From Deltaproteobacteria bacterium (GTDB lineage: Bacteria > Desulfobacterota > Desulfomonilia > UBA1062), in contig JAJFUP010000154.1 in NCBI GenBank assembly GCA_021372395.1, forward strand, positions 1 through 40,320: DNA of 40,320 nucleotides. Reading direction: 5' to 3'. Positions 7,820 to 21,713 of this stretch are shown in pieces. The first letter of the stretch is position 1; every line of letters begins with the position of its first letter. The notes beneath the pieces were generated by a model. It saw nothing but the letters and a program-made list of their open reading frames with translations. It was not told the DNA's origin and searched no databases. The position numbers and the translations under genes are program-made.

Positions 7820-8724
7820 CGAAATTCCTTCACTTCAACCTTGAATGTCGCCCCATCCTGAGCAGGCTTGCCAAAGAAGGCCACGGCAAAGGGGATGTCG
7901 GATGAGGGAATGGCGGGATCTGCGGAGGCGGGTTGGGAAGTGAGCAGCGCGTCGATATCCTTGCCTGCCTGCCTGGTGAACTCGGAGGTGTCAGGCACGA
8001 TCCCCGCATAGGCGAGACGGGATTCCAGGGCCTTGCCGGCACTGTCATACACCCGCGCCTCGACCAGTATGGATTCGACCGGTCTGGGGGTAATCTTCTT
8101 GATTCTCCCCCGGATCACGAGCACGCTGCCTTCGTTCTCGTGGGTGAGGATCTCGTAGGTGAGGCCCTTCTCCGGTATCGCGAAGAAAGGCCCTCTCTCG
8201 AGGACGGTCTGTGCCGGCTTGTGACGCATTCCTTCCAGGAATGGCAGCCTGTCCTGGAAAAACCACAGAGCGGCCATGCCGATGGAGAGGATAGCGACGG
8301 TGCCGAGTGCAATGGCAAATACGCTTCTGTGCCTGGCCTCCTGCGGCGCAGGAAGGTCTTCCTCTCCGGCGATCTCGGAGCCGGCACCCAGGATGGAGTC
8401 GATCTCTCTCATCACGGAGTCGGACGGGGCTTCAGGTGCTACCGGGGTTTGTTCCTGCTCCGGGGGCAGTTCCTCCTCAGGAGTTTCCGTGATCTCTTGG
8501 GCAATTTCCTCCCCGGAGGGCTCCTTCCCCGGGGCCGGTTTGTCGATATTCTGACTGGAACTCAGGAGGGAATTGAATTCTTCTTCCAGGGAAGCCTCGG
8601 GCTCGATGGTGTAGGGAAAGACGTGGGCGCATATGCTGCAGCGCATCTTGACAACACTCCTGGCGGATCCTTCATGGGAGAACCTGTATTTGCTGTGACA
8701 GTTCGGACAGGTGACAATGATCAT
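7810..8724 (-). CDS. Zinc-ribbon (MJ0042) protein with membrane helix and DUF3426 domain
   Basis: A 304-residue protein. The N-terminus has two CxxC pairs (C6, C9 and C29, C32), the MJ0042-type zinc ribbon. An acidic, proline-rich linker (40-130) with many EE and PE pairs leads to one membrane helix (about 134-156). The C-terminal domain is DUF3426-like, a predicted beta-rich fold with VLVIRGRIKKI and VESILVEARVYDS, ending in EVKEFRWK. The same arrangement is common in deltaproteobacteria; its function is unknown. The zinc ribbon is expected to be cytoplasmic and the DUF3426 domain periplasmic. Its ATG overlaps the hpt stop (ATGA), so the two are translationally coupled. Confidence 0.87.
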   Translation of the reverse strand: MIIVTCPNCHSKYRFSHEGSARSVVKMRCSICAHVFPYTIEPEASLEEEFNSLLSSSQNIDKPAPGKEPSGEEIAQEITETPEEELPPEQEQTPVAPEAPSDSVMREIDSILGAGSEIAGEEDLPAPQEARHRSVFAIALGTVAILSIGMAALWFFQDRLPFLEGMRHKPAQTVLERGPFFAIPEKGLTYEILTHENEGSVLVIRGRIKKITPRPVESILVEARVYDSAGKALESRLAYAGIVPDTSEFTRQAGKDIDALLTSQPASADPAIPSSDIPFAVAFFGKPAQDGATFKVEVKEFRWK

Positions 8725-9251
8725 GAAAGGTCCCTCCCGTTGTTGGGATCGATGACGCAGATGTCCGGCAAGGCTCTGAAGTTCTCAGCGAAATCAAGGC
8801 CGTAACCGACGACGAATCCATCGGCGATCCGGAATCCATAAAAGTCGGGCGAAAGAGAGGTGTCCCGGCGGCAGGTCTTGTCGATCATGGTGCAGATCTT
8901 CACCGATGCAGGCCCCTGATCCTCGAGATGCTTTTTGAAGGCGTACAGGCTGTGGCCGGTGTCCATGATGTCGTCAACGATGATGACGTGTTTCCCGTCA
9001 ATCGGTTCGCGGACGTCCTCAAGTATCTTGACATCCTCTTGGGGGCTGTCGGAATTGCCGTAACTGGAAAGCCTCGCAAACCCTACCTTCACGGGGAGGT
9101 CGATCTGACGCACCAGGTCAGACATGAAGATGAAGCCCCCTTTTAAGATTCCCACAATATAGAGTTCCGTGCCGGCATATACCTGAGAGATCTCTTTTCC
9201 GAGATCCTTGACCCTGTCAGCGATTTCTTCCGCAGAATACAGTACTTTCAT
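8721..9251 (-). CDS. hpt: Hypoxanthine phosphoribosyltransferase
   Basis: A 176-residue purine-salvage enzyme that converts hypoxanthine (often also guanine) and PRPP to the nucleotide. The PRPP-binding motif is VIIVDDIMDTGHSL (about 89-102), the GILKGG loop is at 34-39, and the C-terminal VGYGLDFAENFR matches the family. The chosen ATG gives MKVLYSAEEI, the normal N-terminus and length; a longer in-frame start at 9326 adds 25 unrelated residues and overlaps the promoter. No Shine-Dalgarno sequence is visible, and the -10 element ends eight bases before the ATG, so the mRNA may be leaderless. It is the first gene of the run down to mltG. Confidence 0.93.
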   Translation of the reverse strand: MKVLYSAEEIADRVKDLGKEISQVYAGTELYIVGILKGGFIFMSDLVRQIDLPVKVGFARLSSYGNSDSPQEDVKILEDVREPIDGKHVIIVDDIMDTGHSLYAFKKHLEDQGPASVKICTMIDKTCRRDTSLSPDFYGFRIADGFVVGYGLDFAENFRALPDICVIDPNNGRDLS

Positions 9252-9258
9252 CGCCAGA

Positions 9259-9287
9259 TCTATAGCGTATTGGGCCGAGGGTGTCAA
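9259..9287 (-). promoter_or_regulatory. Sigma-70-type promoter for the hpt run, possibly leaderless
   Basis: On the minus strand a perfect TTGACA (9282-9287) is followed after 17 bases by TATAGA (9259-9264). The expected start of transcription falls at or within a base or two of the hpt ATG at 9251, which explains the absence of a ribosome binding site there. Confidence 0.7.
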
Positions 9288-9454
9288 CGTGGTGTTGCCC
9301 TGCTGAATCCTGAATCCAGCCGGCATATCATGGGCATGAGTTCACATGGTATGATCGACAAGGACACGTCCCGGGGCTCATTGCCGTTTTGAGGACTTGA
9401 ACTCCGATCCGACATCCAGTATGATTTTTCGGGATGTGGCAAGGGAGTACTTCT

Positions 9455-9796
9455 GTGAGCGAACATGAAAGGACAGGGTCCTCAGTCATGGATGACCAGA
9501 GGGCACATAAGCGGGTCAGGGTGAACATGCGGATCGCCTATCGTGACGACGATCACGCATACCGGATGGGCAGGACCTGCAACATCAGCAGAGGAGGCAT
9601 GTACGTCGAAACAGGGAGCAAACCCGACGTGGAAGGATACGTGATCGCGAGCCTCGATGTGGAGGAGTTCGGCAAGGTCATCTGGGTCCAGGGACGGGTG
9701 GCGAGAAAGACGGACTCCGGGATGGCAATAACCTTTACACGCACGGATGAAAAGGGACTGGGGAACCTCCTGTCCTACTGGTGCGTGCCGTTTTAG
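9455..9796 (+). CDS. PilZ-domain protein (predicted c-di-GMP binding)
   Basis: A 113-residue single-domain PilZ protein. The c-di-GMP-binding signature is present in both parts: an arginine-rich RAHKRVRV near residue 17, and NISRGGM about 27 residues later, which fits RxxxR and (D/N)xSxxG. The remainder (VIWVQGRVARK, GMAITF) matches the beta-barrel. The GTG at 9455 is chosen because GGGAG precedes it at suitable spacing; ATGs at 9434 and 9488 are alternatives, and all keep the whole domain. It diverges from hpt and converges on the LysM gene. The HD-GYP regulator in this window is a possible functional partner, since both act on c-di-GMP; that link is inference. Confidence 0.85.
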   Translation: MSEHERTGSSVMDDQRAHKRVRVNMRIAYRDDDHAYRMGRTCNISRGGMYVETGSKPDVEGYVIASLDVEEFGKVIWVQGRVARKTDSGMAITFTRTDEKGLGNLLSYWCVPF

Positions 9797-9801
9797 AGAT
9801 A

Positions 9802-9831
9802 CCGGCCCGCCTCCGGAGCGTAGCGGGCCGG
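9802..9831. terminator. GC-rich hairpin between convergent genes
   Basis: CCGGCCCGC (9802-9810) and GCGGGCCGG (9823-9831) form a perfect 9-bp stem around a 12-base loop that itself contains CTCCGGAG. It lies between the PilZ stop and the LysM stop and could serve both strands. Neither side has a clear T-run, so intrinsic termination is likely but not certain. Confidence 0.5.
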
Positions 9832-9840
9832 TTCCAGCCG

Positions 9841-10836
9841 TTATTTCTTGCCGGTCACAAGGAAGCCTTTGTCGATTCTGGCCTTGGTCTCGACCAGAAG
9901 GCCCATGGAGTTGTTGTCCAGGGTTTGCAGTACCAGCACCAGCCCCTGGTATTCGTGGAACACGGGAGTGGTTCCCTTTTTCTCCTTGTCCTCCTGGAAC
10001 GAAGTCGGCTGCACGATGGACATGATGGCGCCCTTTTCTACCCCCTGGTTCCTGCCCGCATCCAGGAAAACCAGATCAAAGGTGCTGCAGCCGGATACGC
10101 CTCCGAAGTGGTCGATGATCTTTCCCCGTGAGCCGATCTCAGGTTCGGAAACGTTCAGCGTCATGGGTTTCACGGCGGCAAGGTCGTCGAAGATCACGGA
10201 GCCGGCCCTCACTTCCTGACTGGAATAGGTAATGTGGGCTTTCACGATATCGGACTGGATCTCTTCCACCCGGGCTGTGGCTACTGCCTTGTAGAGATAG
10301 CCGGCCGCTTTCTTCCCATCCTTGATGTCCTGAATCCGGGAGACGATGGTGATCCCCTGTCCCTCTTTGAGATCCGATGAGGTTCTGATCAGGAGATGCT
10401 CGTCCTGGGAAGCGAGGTCGCCCTCCTCCTGTTTCCTGATCACGGTTCCCGAACCGGTGAGGACATTGGGACTGTAGATGTAGGTCGAATACTGGGGAGA
10501 GACCACGATGGTCTTGCCCTTCACTGCCGCCGCCTCCGTGGGGGTGTAGATGAGCGGCTCTTCCGTACTTCCCTTGCGCACGATCTTGATCACGGTCTTC
10601 CCACCGTCACGGGTGATGATCACGGTGTCGCCGGGGTAGATGAGGTGAGGGTTCGTTATGTCCTGGTTGTTCGCCCATACGAGAGGCCACTGCCATGGTG
10701 TCTTCAAGTACTTCACGGAGATATCCCAGAGGGTGTCTCCCTTCTTTACCGTATGCTTTATCTCATCCGCAGAGCACGGGCTGATCAAGGCAAGAAAGAA
10801 AAAAAGGCCCATCAGGAAAGCGATTCTTTTTTTCAA
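9841..10836 (-). CDS. Exported LysM-domain protein
   Basis: A 331-residue secreted or periplasmic protein. It opens with a typical signal peptide (KKR, then a hydrophobic run to about residue 20, cleavage near CSADE) and one LysM domain (about 28-75: HTVKKGDTLWDIS ... NPHLIYPGDTVII), which binds peptidoglycan. The rest is a beta-rich region without a recognised catalytic domain; similar LysM proteins are common in deltaproteobacteria and are of unknown role. The start is TTG at 10836: no ATG fits, and AAGGAGGA lies six bases upstream. It diverges from the small winged-helix-like gene. Confidence 0.85.
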   Translation of the reverse strand: MKKRIAFLMGLFFFLALISPCSADEIKHTVKKGDTLWDISVKYLKTPWQWPLVWANNQDITNPHLIYPGDTVIITRDGGKTVIKIVRKGSTEEPLIYTPTEAAAVKGKTIVVSPQYSTYIYSPNVLTGSGTVIRKQEEGDLASQDEHLLIRTSSDLKEGQGITIVSRIQDIKDGKKAAGYLYKAVATARVEEIQSDIVKAHITYSSQEVRAGSVIFDDLAAVKPMTLNVSEPEIGSRGKIIDHFGGVSGCSTFDLVFLDAGRNQGVEKGAIMSIVQPTSFQEDKEKKGTTPVFHEYQGLVLVLQTLDNNSMGLLVETKARIDKGFLVTGKK

Positions 10837-10842
10837 AGCAGG

Positions 10843-10850
10843 TCCTCCTT
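10843..10850 (-). promoter_or_regulatory. Strong ribosome binding site that fixes a TTG start
   Basis: AAGGAGGA on the minus strand sits six bases before TTG at 10836, and the next codons encode a clean signal peptide. This near-perfect match to the anti-Shine-Dalgarno sequence compensates for the weak start codon of the LysM protein. Confidence 0.75.
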
Positions 10851-10959
10851 CGAATGCTTCAGTTGAAGCAGCTTATCTTTGTTTTCTCTATCGGTGAAGT
10901 CAAGGATATTCTTGAATCACGGTTGCATTGCGGGCTGAATTTGTTCTACAGTTACCTTC

Positions 10960-11382
10960 ATGTTACCGGGAGATGTGTACAGTCAGGCTCACCTCTTCGT
11001 GGCCTCAATCAGGGTCATGGAACATCTACAGGGGTCGCCCCCGTCGCTGAAGGGGCTCTCGGGTTTCCTTCATGTGTCGGAGGAAGAGCTGTCCCGAGTC
11101 TCGAGGAGGCTCGAGGAAGAGGGGGTCATAAGCATCATCAGGAGCGGGGGTGATACCCGATTTGCCGTCCGCGACCACACCCGGATAGAAAAGCTCCCGC
11201 GCACCCGGGAGGCCCCTAGGATGGAAGAGGAGATCTCGCAATTCAAGACCAAGCAGGAGTCCCGCCTGAAGGATCTCGAGGAATCTCTGGCAAAGAAGGG
11301 TGACCGTTCGAGCATATTCTCGGAACTCGACAAGGCCCTCAAGGACCCCTCCCTGTTGAAGAAGAAGAACCCTCTCGACTGA
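10960..11382 (+). CDS. Small winged-helix-like protein with charged tail, unknown function
   Basis: A 140-residue protein. The first 80 residues (AHLFVASIRVMEHLQG, VSEEELSRVSRRLEEEGVISII, then a strand-rich GGDTRFAVRD) look like a helix-turn-helix followed by a beta wing, as in MarR- or Rrf2-type DNA-binding domains. Residues 85-125 are highly charged and probably helical or coiled, and the tail is lysine-rich. I infer a transcription-related or nucleic-acid-binding role without a named family. No ribosome binding site precedes ATG 10960; GTG 10975 is an alternative. A weak promoter candidate (TTGCAT 10923-10928, 18 bases, TACAGT 10947-10952) would start the mRNA at about 10959-10960. Confidence 0.65.
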   Translation: MLPGDVYSQAHLFVASIRVMEHLQGSPPSLKGLSGFLHVSEEELSRVSRRLEEEGVISIIRSGGDTRFAVRDHTRIEKLPRTREAPRMEEEISQFKTKQESRLKDLEESLAKKGDRSSIFSELDKALKDPSLLKKKNPLD

Positions 11383-11556
11383 CGAACCCGGACCTCGATC
11401 CCCATCCCTGGCGGAAAGAAAGGCATCCTTGATTTTTCCCGGCCCCGGGGAGAAAAAACGAAGACACCTGCCCCGGTTTTACCGGTGGCTTCCCTGGGAA
11501 GTCTACGAGAGGAGAACTATTGATCTCGGGGTGTTCCGACACTGCCCATTATGGTC

Positions 11557-11585
11557 TTGTAATTTGAATGCCTCTATTGTATAGG
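11557..11585 (+). promoter_or_regulatory. Candidate promoter for rpsA
   Basis: TTGTAA (11557-11562), 17 bases, TATAGG (11580-11585) lie in a distinctly AT-rich stretch (about 11555-11610) just before rpsA. A second TATAAG is at 11603-11608 without a good -35. The untranslated leader would be about 43 bases. Confidence 0.45.
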
Positions 11586-11634
11586 AACCCAACTTATTAA
11601 GGTATAAGGAACGACGGATGGGGGGAAGGAAGCC

Positions 11635-13419
11635 ATGTATAGCGTAGACGAAACAAAAACCGACCAAGAACACGAAGATATTATCAAGGAGGATGTGGTC
11701 GAGCCTAGAGGAGAGGAGCAGGACACCGAGAGCACGGATCTCGAGGCACTCTACGGAGAGACATTCGATAAGCGTATCACTTCCGGTTCCGTGGTGACGG
11801 GCACGGTCGTCCAGATCAGTGCGGACCACATCATGATAGACATCGGGAGAAAGATAGACGGTCAGGCACCGATAAACGAATTTATCGGCGAGGACGGAGA
11901 GATCACCATTTCTGTGGGTGATGAAGTGGAAGTCCTCGTTGAAAGCATGAATTCAGGAAAAGGCATTATCAGGCTGAGCAAGGAAAAGGCCAAACGGCTC
12001 AAGATCTGGGACGATATCATGAAGGCCTACCAGGATAACACCTACCTCAGGGGCAGGGTTACGGAGAGGATCAAGGGCGGGCTCATCGTCGACATCGGTA
12101 TGCCGGCATTCCTGCCGAGCTCCCAGGCCACCTCGAACCCGGTGTCCGAAGCCGATCTCGAGAAGATGATCGGCCAGGGCATCGACGTGGCCGTCATCAA
12201 GTTCAACCGCAAGAAGAACAACGTGGTGGTAAGCCACCGGGAAGTCCTTGAAAAGCTGCGCGAGGAGAACAAGAAGACCCTGCTCACCACCCTGGCAAAG
12301 GGTGACGTGGTCAAGGGCAAGGTCAAGAACATCATGAGCTATGGCGCCTTTGTCGACATCGGCGGCATCGACGGTCTGCTCCACATCACCGACATGTCGT
12401 GGGGCAAGCTGAAGGACCCCAAAGACAAGGTTGCATCCGGCGAGGAGATAGAGGTGAAAGTCCTCGAGTTCGACCCTGCCACGGAGAAGATTTCGCTCGG
12501 CCTCAAGCAGCTCATGCCGGACCCCTGGGAGGGTCTGGAGTATCGTTACCCCATCGGCAAGAAGATCTCGGGCAAGGTAACCTCTGTGACCAACTACGGC
12601 GCATTCGTGGAGTTGGAAGAGGGGGTCGAGGGTCTCGTGCACATCTCCGAGATGTTCTGGACCAAGCGGGTCAGGCACCCTTCCTCCATCCTCGATGAGA
12701 GTCAGGTTGTAGACGTGGTCGTCCTGGGCGTGGACCAGAACAACCGACGCATCTCGCTCGGCCTCAAGCAGACAATGCCCAATCCGTGGAAGCAGATCGA
12801 GGAGTATTATCCCGAGGGCACCGTGGTGGACGCGACCGTGAAGAATGTCACGGATTTCGGGCTTTTCGTGAGCGTCGATGCCAGCATCGATGTTGACGGC
12901 CTCATACACGTCTCCGACATATCTTGGGATCCGAAGATAAAGAACCCCCGAGAGCTTTTCAAAAAAGGCGATGTGATCAATGCCAAGGTCCTTGCCATCG
13001 ACCCCGAGAACGAGAAGTTTTCTCTGGGGGTCAAGCAGCTCCAGCCGGACCCGTGGCATCAGATCGCGAACGAACACCCGGTAGGGACCCTCATCAAGGG
13101 CAAGGTCACCTCTTTGACTGACTTCGGTGCCTTCGTGGAGATCAAGCCGGGTATCGAAGGGATGATCCACATCTCCGAGGTGAGCAGCAACAAGATCGAC
13201 TCCCTTGCAGACGTGCTCGAGGTGGGTCAGGAGATCGAGGCCATGGTTCTGAGGATCAGCCCGGAGAACAAGAAGATCGGGCTCTCCATAAAGGCCATAG
13301 ACGAGGTCCATCACCGGAAGACCATGGCAACCACGCAGGAAAAGCCATCGGATAACAAGGTCGGCACCAATCTTGGCGACCTGCTCAAGGGGCTGAGAGA
13401 AACCAAACAGAAGAGCTGA
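11635..13419 (+). CDS. rpsA: 30S ribosomal protein S1, six S1 domains
   Basis: A 594-residue mRNA-binding ribosomal protein needed for translation initiation on structured leaders. Six S1 (OB-fold) repeats are visible at about 50-117, 135-202, 222-292, 307-379, 393-466 and 482-553. The central repeats carry the typical SYGAFVDI...GLLHITDMSW and NYGAFVEL...GLVHISEMFW patterns, and repeats 3-5 end in SLGLKQ or SLGVKQ. The acidic N-terminal 45 residues and the basic tail are normal. GGAAGGAAG precedes the ATG. It stands alone between its own candidate promoter and a hairpin, and the usual partner cmk is not adjacent. Confidence 0.97.
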   Translation: MYSVDETKTDQEHEDIIKEDVVEPRGEEQDTESTDLEALYGETFDKRITSGSVVTGTVVQISADHIMIDIGRKIDGQAPINEFIGEDGEITISVGDEVEVLVESMNSGKGIIRLSKEKAKRLKIWDDIMKAYQDNTYLRGRVTERIKGGLIVDIGMPAFLPSSQATSNPVSEADLEKMIGQGIDVAVIKFNRKKNNVVVSHREVLEKLREENKKTLLTTLAKGDVVKGKVKNIMSYGAFVDIGGIDGLLHITDMSWGKLKDPKDKVASGEEIEVKVLEFDPATEKISLGLKQLMPDPWEGLEYRYPIGKKISGKVTSVTNYGAFVELEEGVEGLVHISEMFWTKRVRHPSSILDESQVVDVVVLGVDQNNRRISLGLKQTMPNPWKQIEEYYPEGTVVDATVKNVTDFGLFVSVDASIDVDGLIHVSDISWDPKIKNPRELFKKGDVINAKVLAIDPENEKFSLGVKQLQPDPWHQIANEHPVGTLIKGKVTSLTDFGAFVEIKPGIEGMIHISEVSSNKIDSLADVLEVGQEIEAMVLRISPENKKIGLSIKAIDEVHHRKTMATTQEKPSDNKVGTNLGDLLKGLRETKQKS

Positions 13420-13434
13420 TACGTTCAGGGCACC

Positions 13435-13455
13435 CCCGGGGGAATTTTCCCCGGG
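13435..13455 (+). terminator. Hairpin after rpsA
   Basis: CCCGGGG (13435-13441) pairs with CCCCGGG (13449-13455) around a seven-base A/T-rich loop, 16 bases after the rpsA stop. No T-run follows, so the strength is uncertain. Confidence 0.5.
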
Positions 13456-13575
13456 TTGCCGCTTCCTCACGTGGCGATCCTTTTGTGATGTTCAGGAGAA
13501 GAGGTCCAACTGCAGTTCCACCAAGGTTCCTTTGAGGGCATAGGTATATTTTTCAAGTGAAGAGGCCTGAGCCTC

Positions 13576-13605
13576 TGGACAAGTCCGGTAATCTTATATT
13601 ATACT
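13576..13605 (+). promoter_or_regulatory. Candidate promoter for sppA-guaB
   Basis: TGGACA (13576-13581), 18 bases, TATACT (13600-13605): each hexamer has one mismatch to the sigma-70 consensus. It lies about 60 bases before the sppA ATG, in the gap after the rpsA hairpin, and could drive sppA, guaB and perhaps dnaE-accA. Confidence 0.5.
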
Positions 13606-13669
13606 TCGGCATGGATACGAAAGCATCGCCGCTGTTACACCAAGCCGGAGACCGAAGCTGCCAGATACT

Positions 13670-16019
<2,350 letters not shown>

Positions 16020-16026
16020 GGGGTCG

Positions 16027-19460
<3,434 letters not shown>

Positions 19461-19464
<4 letters not shown>

Positions 19465-20393
19465 AGGCGAAAGAGAAGTTTACGGATATCGACAATGCAT
19501 TGAAAGAACTCCATGATACCATCGCGAAGCTCGAGGGGGTGGATACGGCCGAGATCGAGCGCAAGGTTGATGCATTCAGGAAGGAGCTCTATGAGGGGAT
19601 ATCCCGGTGGAGCAGCGTGGAACTCTCCCGTCATGCCGAACGGCCGGGTATCGACGACTTCATTTCCCGGTTGTTCCACGATTTCACTGAGCTCCACGGG
19701 GACAGGCTCTACGAGGACGACCCGGCCATACTTGGCGGGCTCGCTTACCTGGACGACACGCCCGTGGTGGTCATCGGGCACAAGAAACACTCCGAGGGGA
19801 AAAAGGATTACATCCGTTACCACTACGGCATGGCGAGCCCGTCCGGCCACCACAAGGCACGCAGGCTCCTCGGGCTTGCGGAGAAATTCGGCAGGCCGGT
19901 GATCACCTTTGTGGACACACCCGGCGCGTACCCCGTTCCCGAGGCTGAGGATCGCGGCCAGGCATTCTCCATCGCGCAGTGCATCCAGGCCATATCGAGC
20001 GTCAGAACACCGGTGGTGGCGTGCATCATTGGAGAGGGCGGATCCGGCGGGGCACTGGCGCTCGGTTTCGGCGACCGCATCATCATGCTGGAAAACGCCT
20101 TCTACAGCGCCATCAGCCCCGAGGGTTTTTCCTCCATCATCTATGGCGACCCATCGAAGAAGGAGCGTGCCGCGGAGACGCTCAGGGGCACCGGCAAGGA
20201 TCTCTTCGGCAGCGGGATCGTGGATCACCTGGTCAACGAGCCCATGGGCGGCGCCCATAACGACCCTGTTCAGGTCATCGATGATGTGGGCCGCGCGGTG
20301 CGGCAGTGCGTCCGCGAACTTGAGTCTCTCGACATCGGCGAGCTCATGAAGGCCCGTTCTGCCTTCATCCAGCGTCTCATTCCCCCTTCGTGA
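19461..20393 (+). CDS. accA: Acetyl-CoA carboxylase carboxyltransferase subunit alpha
   Basis: A 310-residue subunit of acetyl-CoA carboxylase; with AccD it transfers CO2 from biotin to acetyl-CoA, making malonyl-CoA for fatty acids. The crotonase-fold core shows YEDDPAILGG, GRPVITFVDTPGAYP, IGEGGSGGALALG and ISPEGFSSIIYGD, all family landmarks. The segment after GAYP reads VPEAEDRGQ where most family members have GIGAEERGQ, a local divergence. The start is GTG inside the dnaE stop (GTGA). accD is not in the window. Confidence 0.94.
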
Positions 20394-20521
20394 TGACGTG
20401 GATCATTTTTCCTCCTGACCAGGGAATAAAGTTCCCCATCAAGATCCTGCGCCATGATGACGACTTGGAGGACTGGGCTGGCATCATCCTTGCTTGCATC
20501 AGGATCAGGAGGCGATTATGA
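20393..20521 (+). CDS. Possible 42-codon micro-ORF coupled to both neighbours
   Basis: An open frame starting MTWIIFPPDQ and ending RIRRRL fills the gap between accA and the next gene exactly. Its ATG shares the last base of the accA stop (TGATG), and its stop overlaps the next ATG (ATGA). I counted 29 of 42 codons ending in G or C. The peptide has no recognised motif; the middle is acidic (HDDDLED) and the end basic. No Shine-Dalgarno is needed if translation is coupled. It may be a real small protein, a coupling device, or chance; confidence is limited by its shortness. Confidence 0.3.
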   Translation: MTWIIFPPDQGIKFPIKILRHDDDLEDWAGIILACIRIRRRL

Positions 20522-20943
20522 AGATTGATCCGAACATGGCAATCGGTTCTGTTGCTGGGCCTCAGGTAAGGCCCCAGCGCACTGCAGAGAGCGGATTCGA
20601 AGAGGTCCTCAAGGGAATGGAGGCAGATGCTGCGCCAAAGGCGGCCTCCCTGGGCATGCCCATGCCCATGAGCTCCATCAGCCCCCAGAAACTGAACGCG
20701 CTCAGCACGAGCGAGGAGGCCCTCGACCTCCTGGACAAGTATTCTCAAGCCATGGTTGACCCGGCGTCGAACCTCAAGGCCATTGCACCCATGGTGGATG
20801 AGCTCGACGCCATGAGACAGAAGGTCGTGGAGGCAGGCTCCTCCATTGCGAACGACGATCCTCTGAAGGGCATCCTGAACGAGGTGAGCTCAGCGCTCTA
20901 CGGCGAGGTTCTGCGTTTCCAGCGCGGCGAGCTGATCGGCTGA
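20518..20943 (+). CDS. Unknown small protein upstream of the prepilin peptidase
   Basis: A 141-residue soluble protein beginning MKIDPNMAIGSV. AGGAGG lies five bases before the ATG at 20518, so this start is secure. It has a low-complexity MPMPM segment near 48 and a largely helical second half (EEALDLLDKYSQAM ... DELDAMRQKVVEAG ... LYGEVLRFQRGELI). No signal peptide or membrane helix is seen. I do not recognise a family. It ends one base before the prepilin peptidase start and is surely cotranscribed with it, so a role in type IV pilus, secretion or flagellum-like assembly is conceivable but not shown. Confidence 0.75.
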   Translation: MKIDPNMAIGSVAGPQVRPQRTAESGFEEVLKGMEADAAPKAASLGMPMPMSSISPQKLNALSTSEEALDLLDKYSQAMVDPASNLKAIAPMVDELDAMRQKVVEAGSSIANDDPLKGILNEVSSALYGEVLRFQRGELIG

Positions 20944-20944
20944 T

Positions 20945-21703
20945 ATGGTGTTGTTTGTCGCTGTCCTCGGGCTGTTCATCGGGAGCTTCCTGAATGTCTG
21001 CATCCACCGGATTCCCGTCAAGGAATCCATCATGTGGCCCGGATCCCACTGCCCCCGGTGCGGGAAGGCCATCAAGCCATGGGACAACATCCCGGTGGTG
21101 AGCTACCTGATCCTGAGGGGCAGATGCCGGAGCTGTTCCGAACCGATTTCCTTACGCTACCCCGTGGTGGAACTCCTCAGCGGCCTTTTGGCGGTGAGTC
21201 TGCTGTACCGGTTCGGGCCCGGCGTGGGTTTCATCTTCTACTACCTCTGGGCATGCGCTCTGCTCGTCATCACCTTCATAGACCTCGATCATCAGATCAT
21301 ACCCGACCGGCTCTCGCTGGGCGGCATCGTGGTGGGCCTCCTGGCAGTGCCGTGGCTCGCCGTGGAGGGGTACAAGGACGCACTCATGGGGCTTGCCCTG
21401 GGGGGAGGCCTTCTCCTTGCGATCATCTACGGCTATTACCTGATCACGAAGAAGCAGGGTATGGGCGGCGGCGATGTCAAGCTGCTGGGCATGATCGGCG
21501 TCTTTATCGGCTGGCAGGGAGTCCTCTTCACGGTGTTCATGGCTTCCCTCATGGGAACCTGCATCGGCATCCCGTGGGTATACTTCCACAAGGCCACCCT
21601 CAAGGCAGCCATTCCCTTCGGTCCCTTCCTCTCGCTGGGGGCGTTCATCTACGTCCTGTGGGGCTCTCAGATGATCAGCTGGTACTTCGGCCTCATGGGA
21701 TGA
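20945..21703 (+). CDS. pilD: Type IV prepilin peptidase (leader peptidase and N-methyltransferase)
   Basis: A 252-residue polytopic inner-membrane aspartic protease that cleaves class III signal peptides of type IV pilins and type II pseudopilins and methylates the new N-terminus. Two CxxC pairs (C36, C39; C61, C64) form the zinc site of the methyltransferase half, and the catalytic aspartates lie in FIDLDHQIIPD (about 113) and GGGDVKLL (D177). The N-terminus GLFIGSFLNVCIHR is also typical. Length fits. No pilin genes are in the window, so its substrates are encoded elsewhere. A good terminator follows. Confidence 0.95.
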   Translation: MVLFVAVLGLFIGSFLNVCIHRIPVKESIMWPGSHCPRCGKAIKPWDNIPVVSYLILRGRCRSCSEPISLRYPVVELLSGLLAVSLLYRFGPGVGFIFYYLWACALLVITFIDLDHQIIPDRLSLGGIVVGLLAVPWLAVEGYKDALMGLALGGGLLLAIIYGYYLITKKQGMGGGDVKLLGMIGVFIGWQGVLFTVFMASLMGTCIGIPWVYFHKATLKAAIPFGPFLSLGAFIYVLWGSQMISWYFGLMG

Positions 21704-21713
21704 AGAACCGTTC

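Noticed and set aside
11430-11460. Possible hairpin TTTTTCCC...GGGGAGAAAAA after the winged-helix gene
   Set aside because: The loop is too small or the stem needs a bulge, and there is no T-run after it; not called as a terminator.
11953-13470. A 505-codon open frame on the minus strand
   Set aside because: It is antisense to rpsA, whose six S1 repeats are unmistakable; long antisense frames are expected in GC-rich genes. It has no family features.
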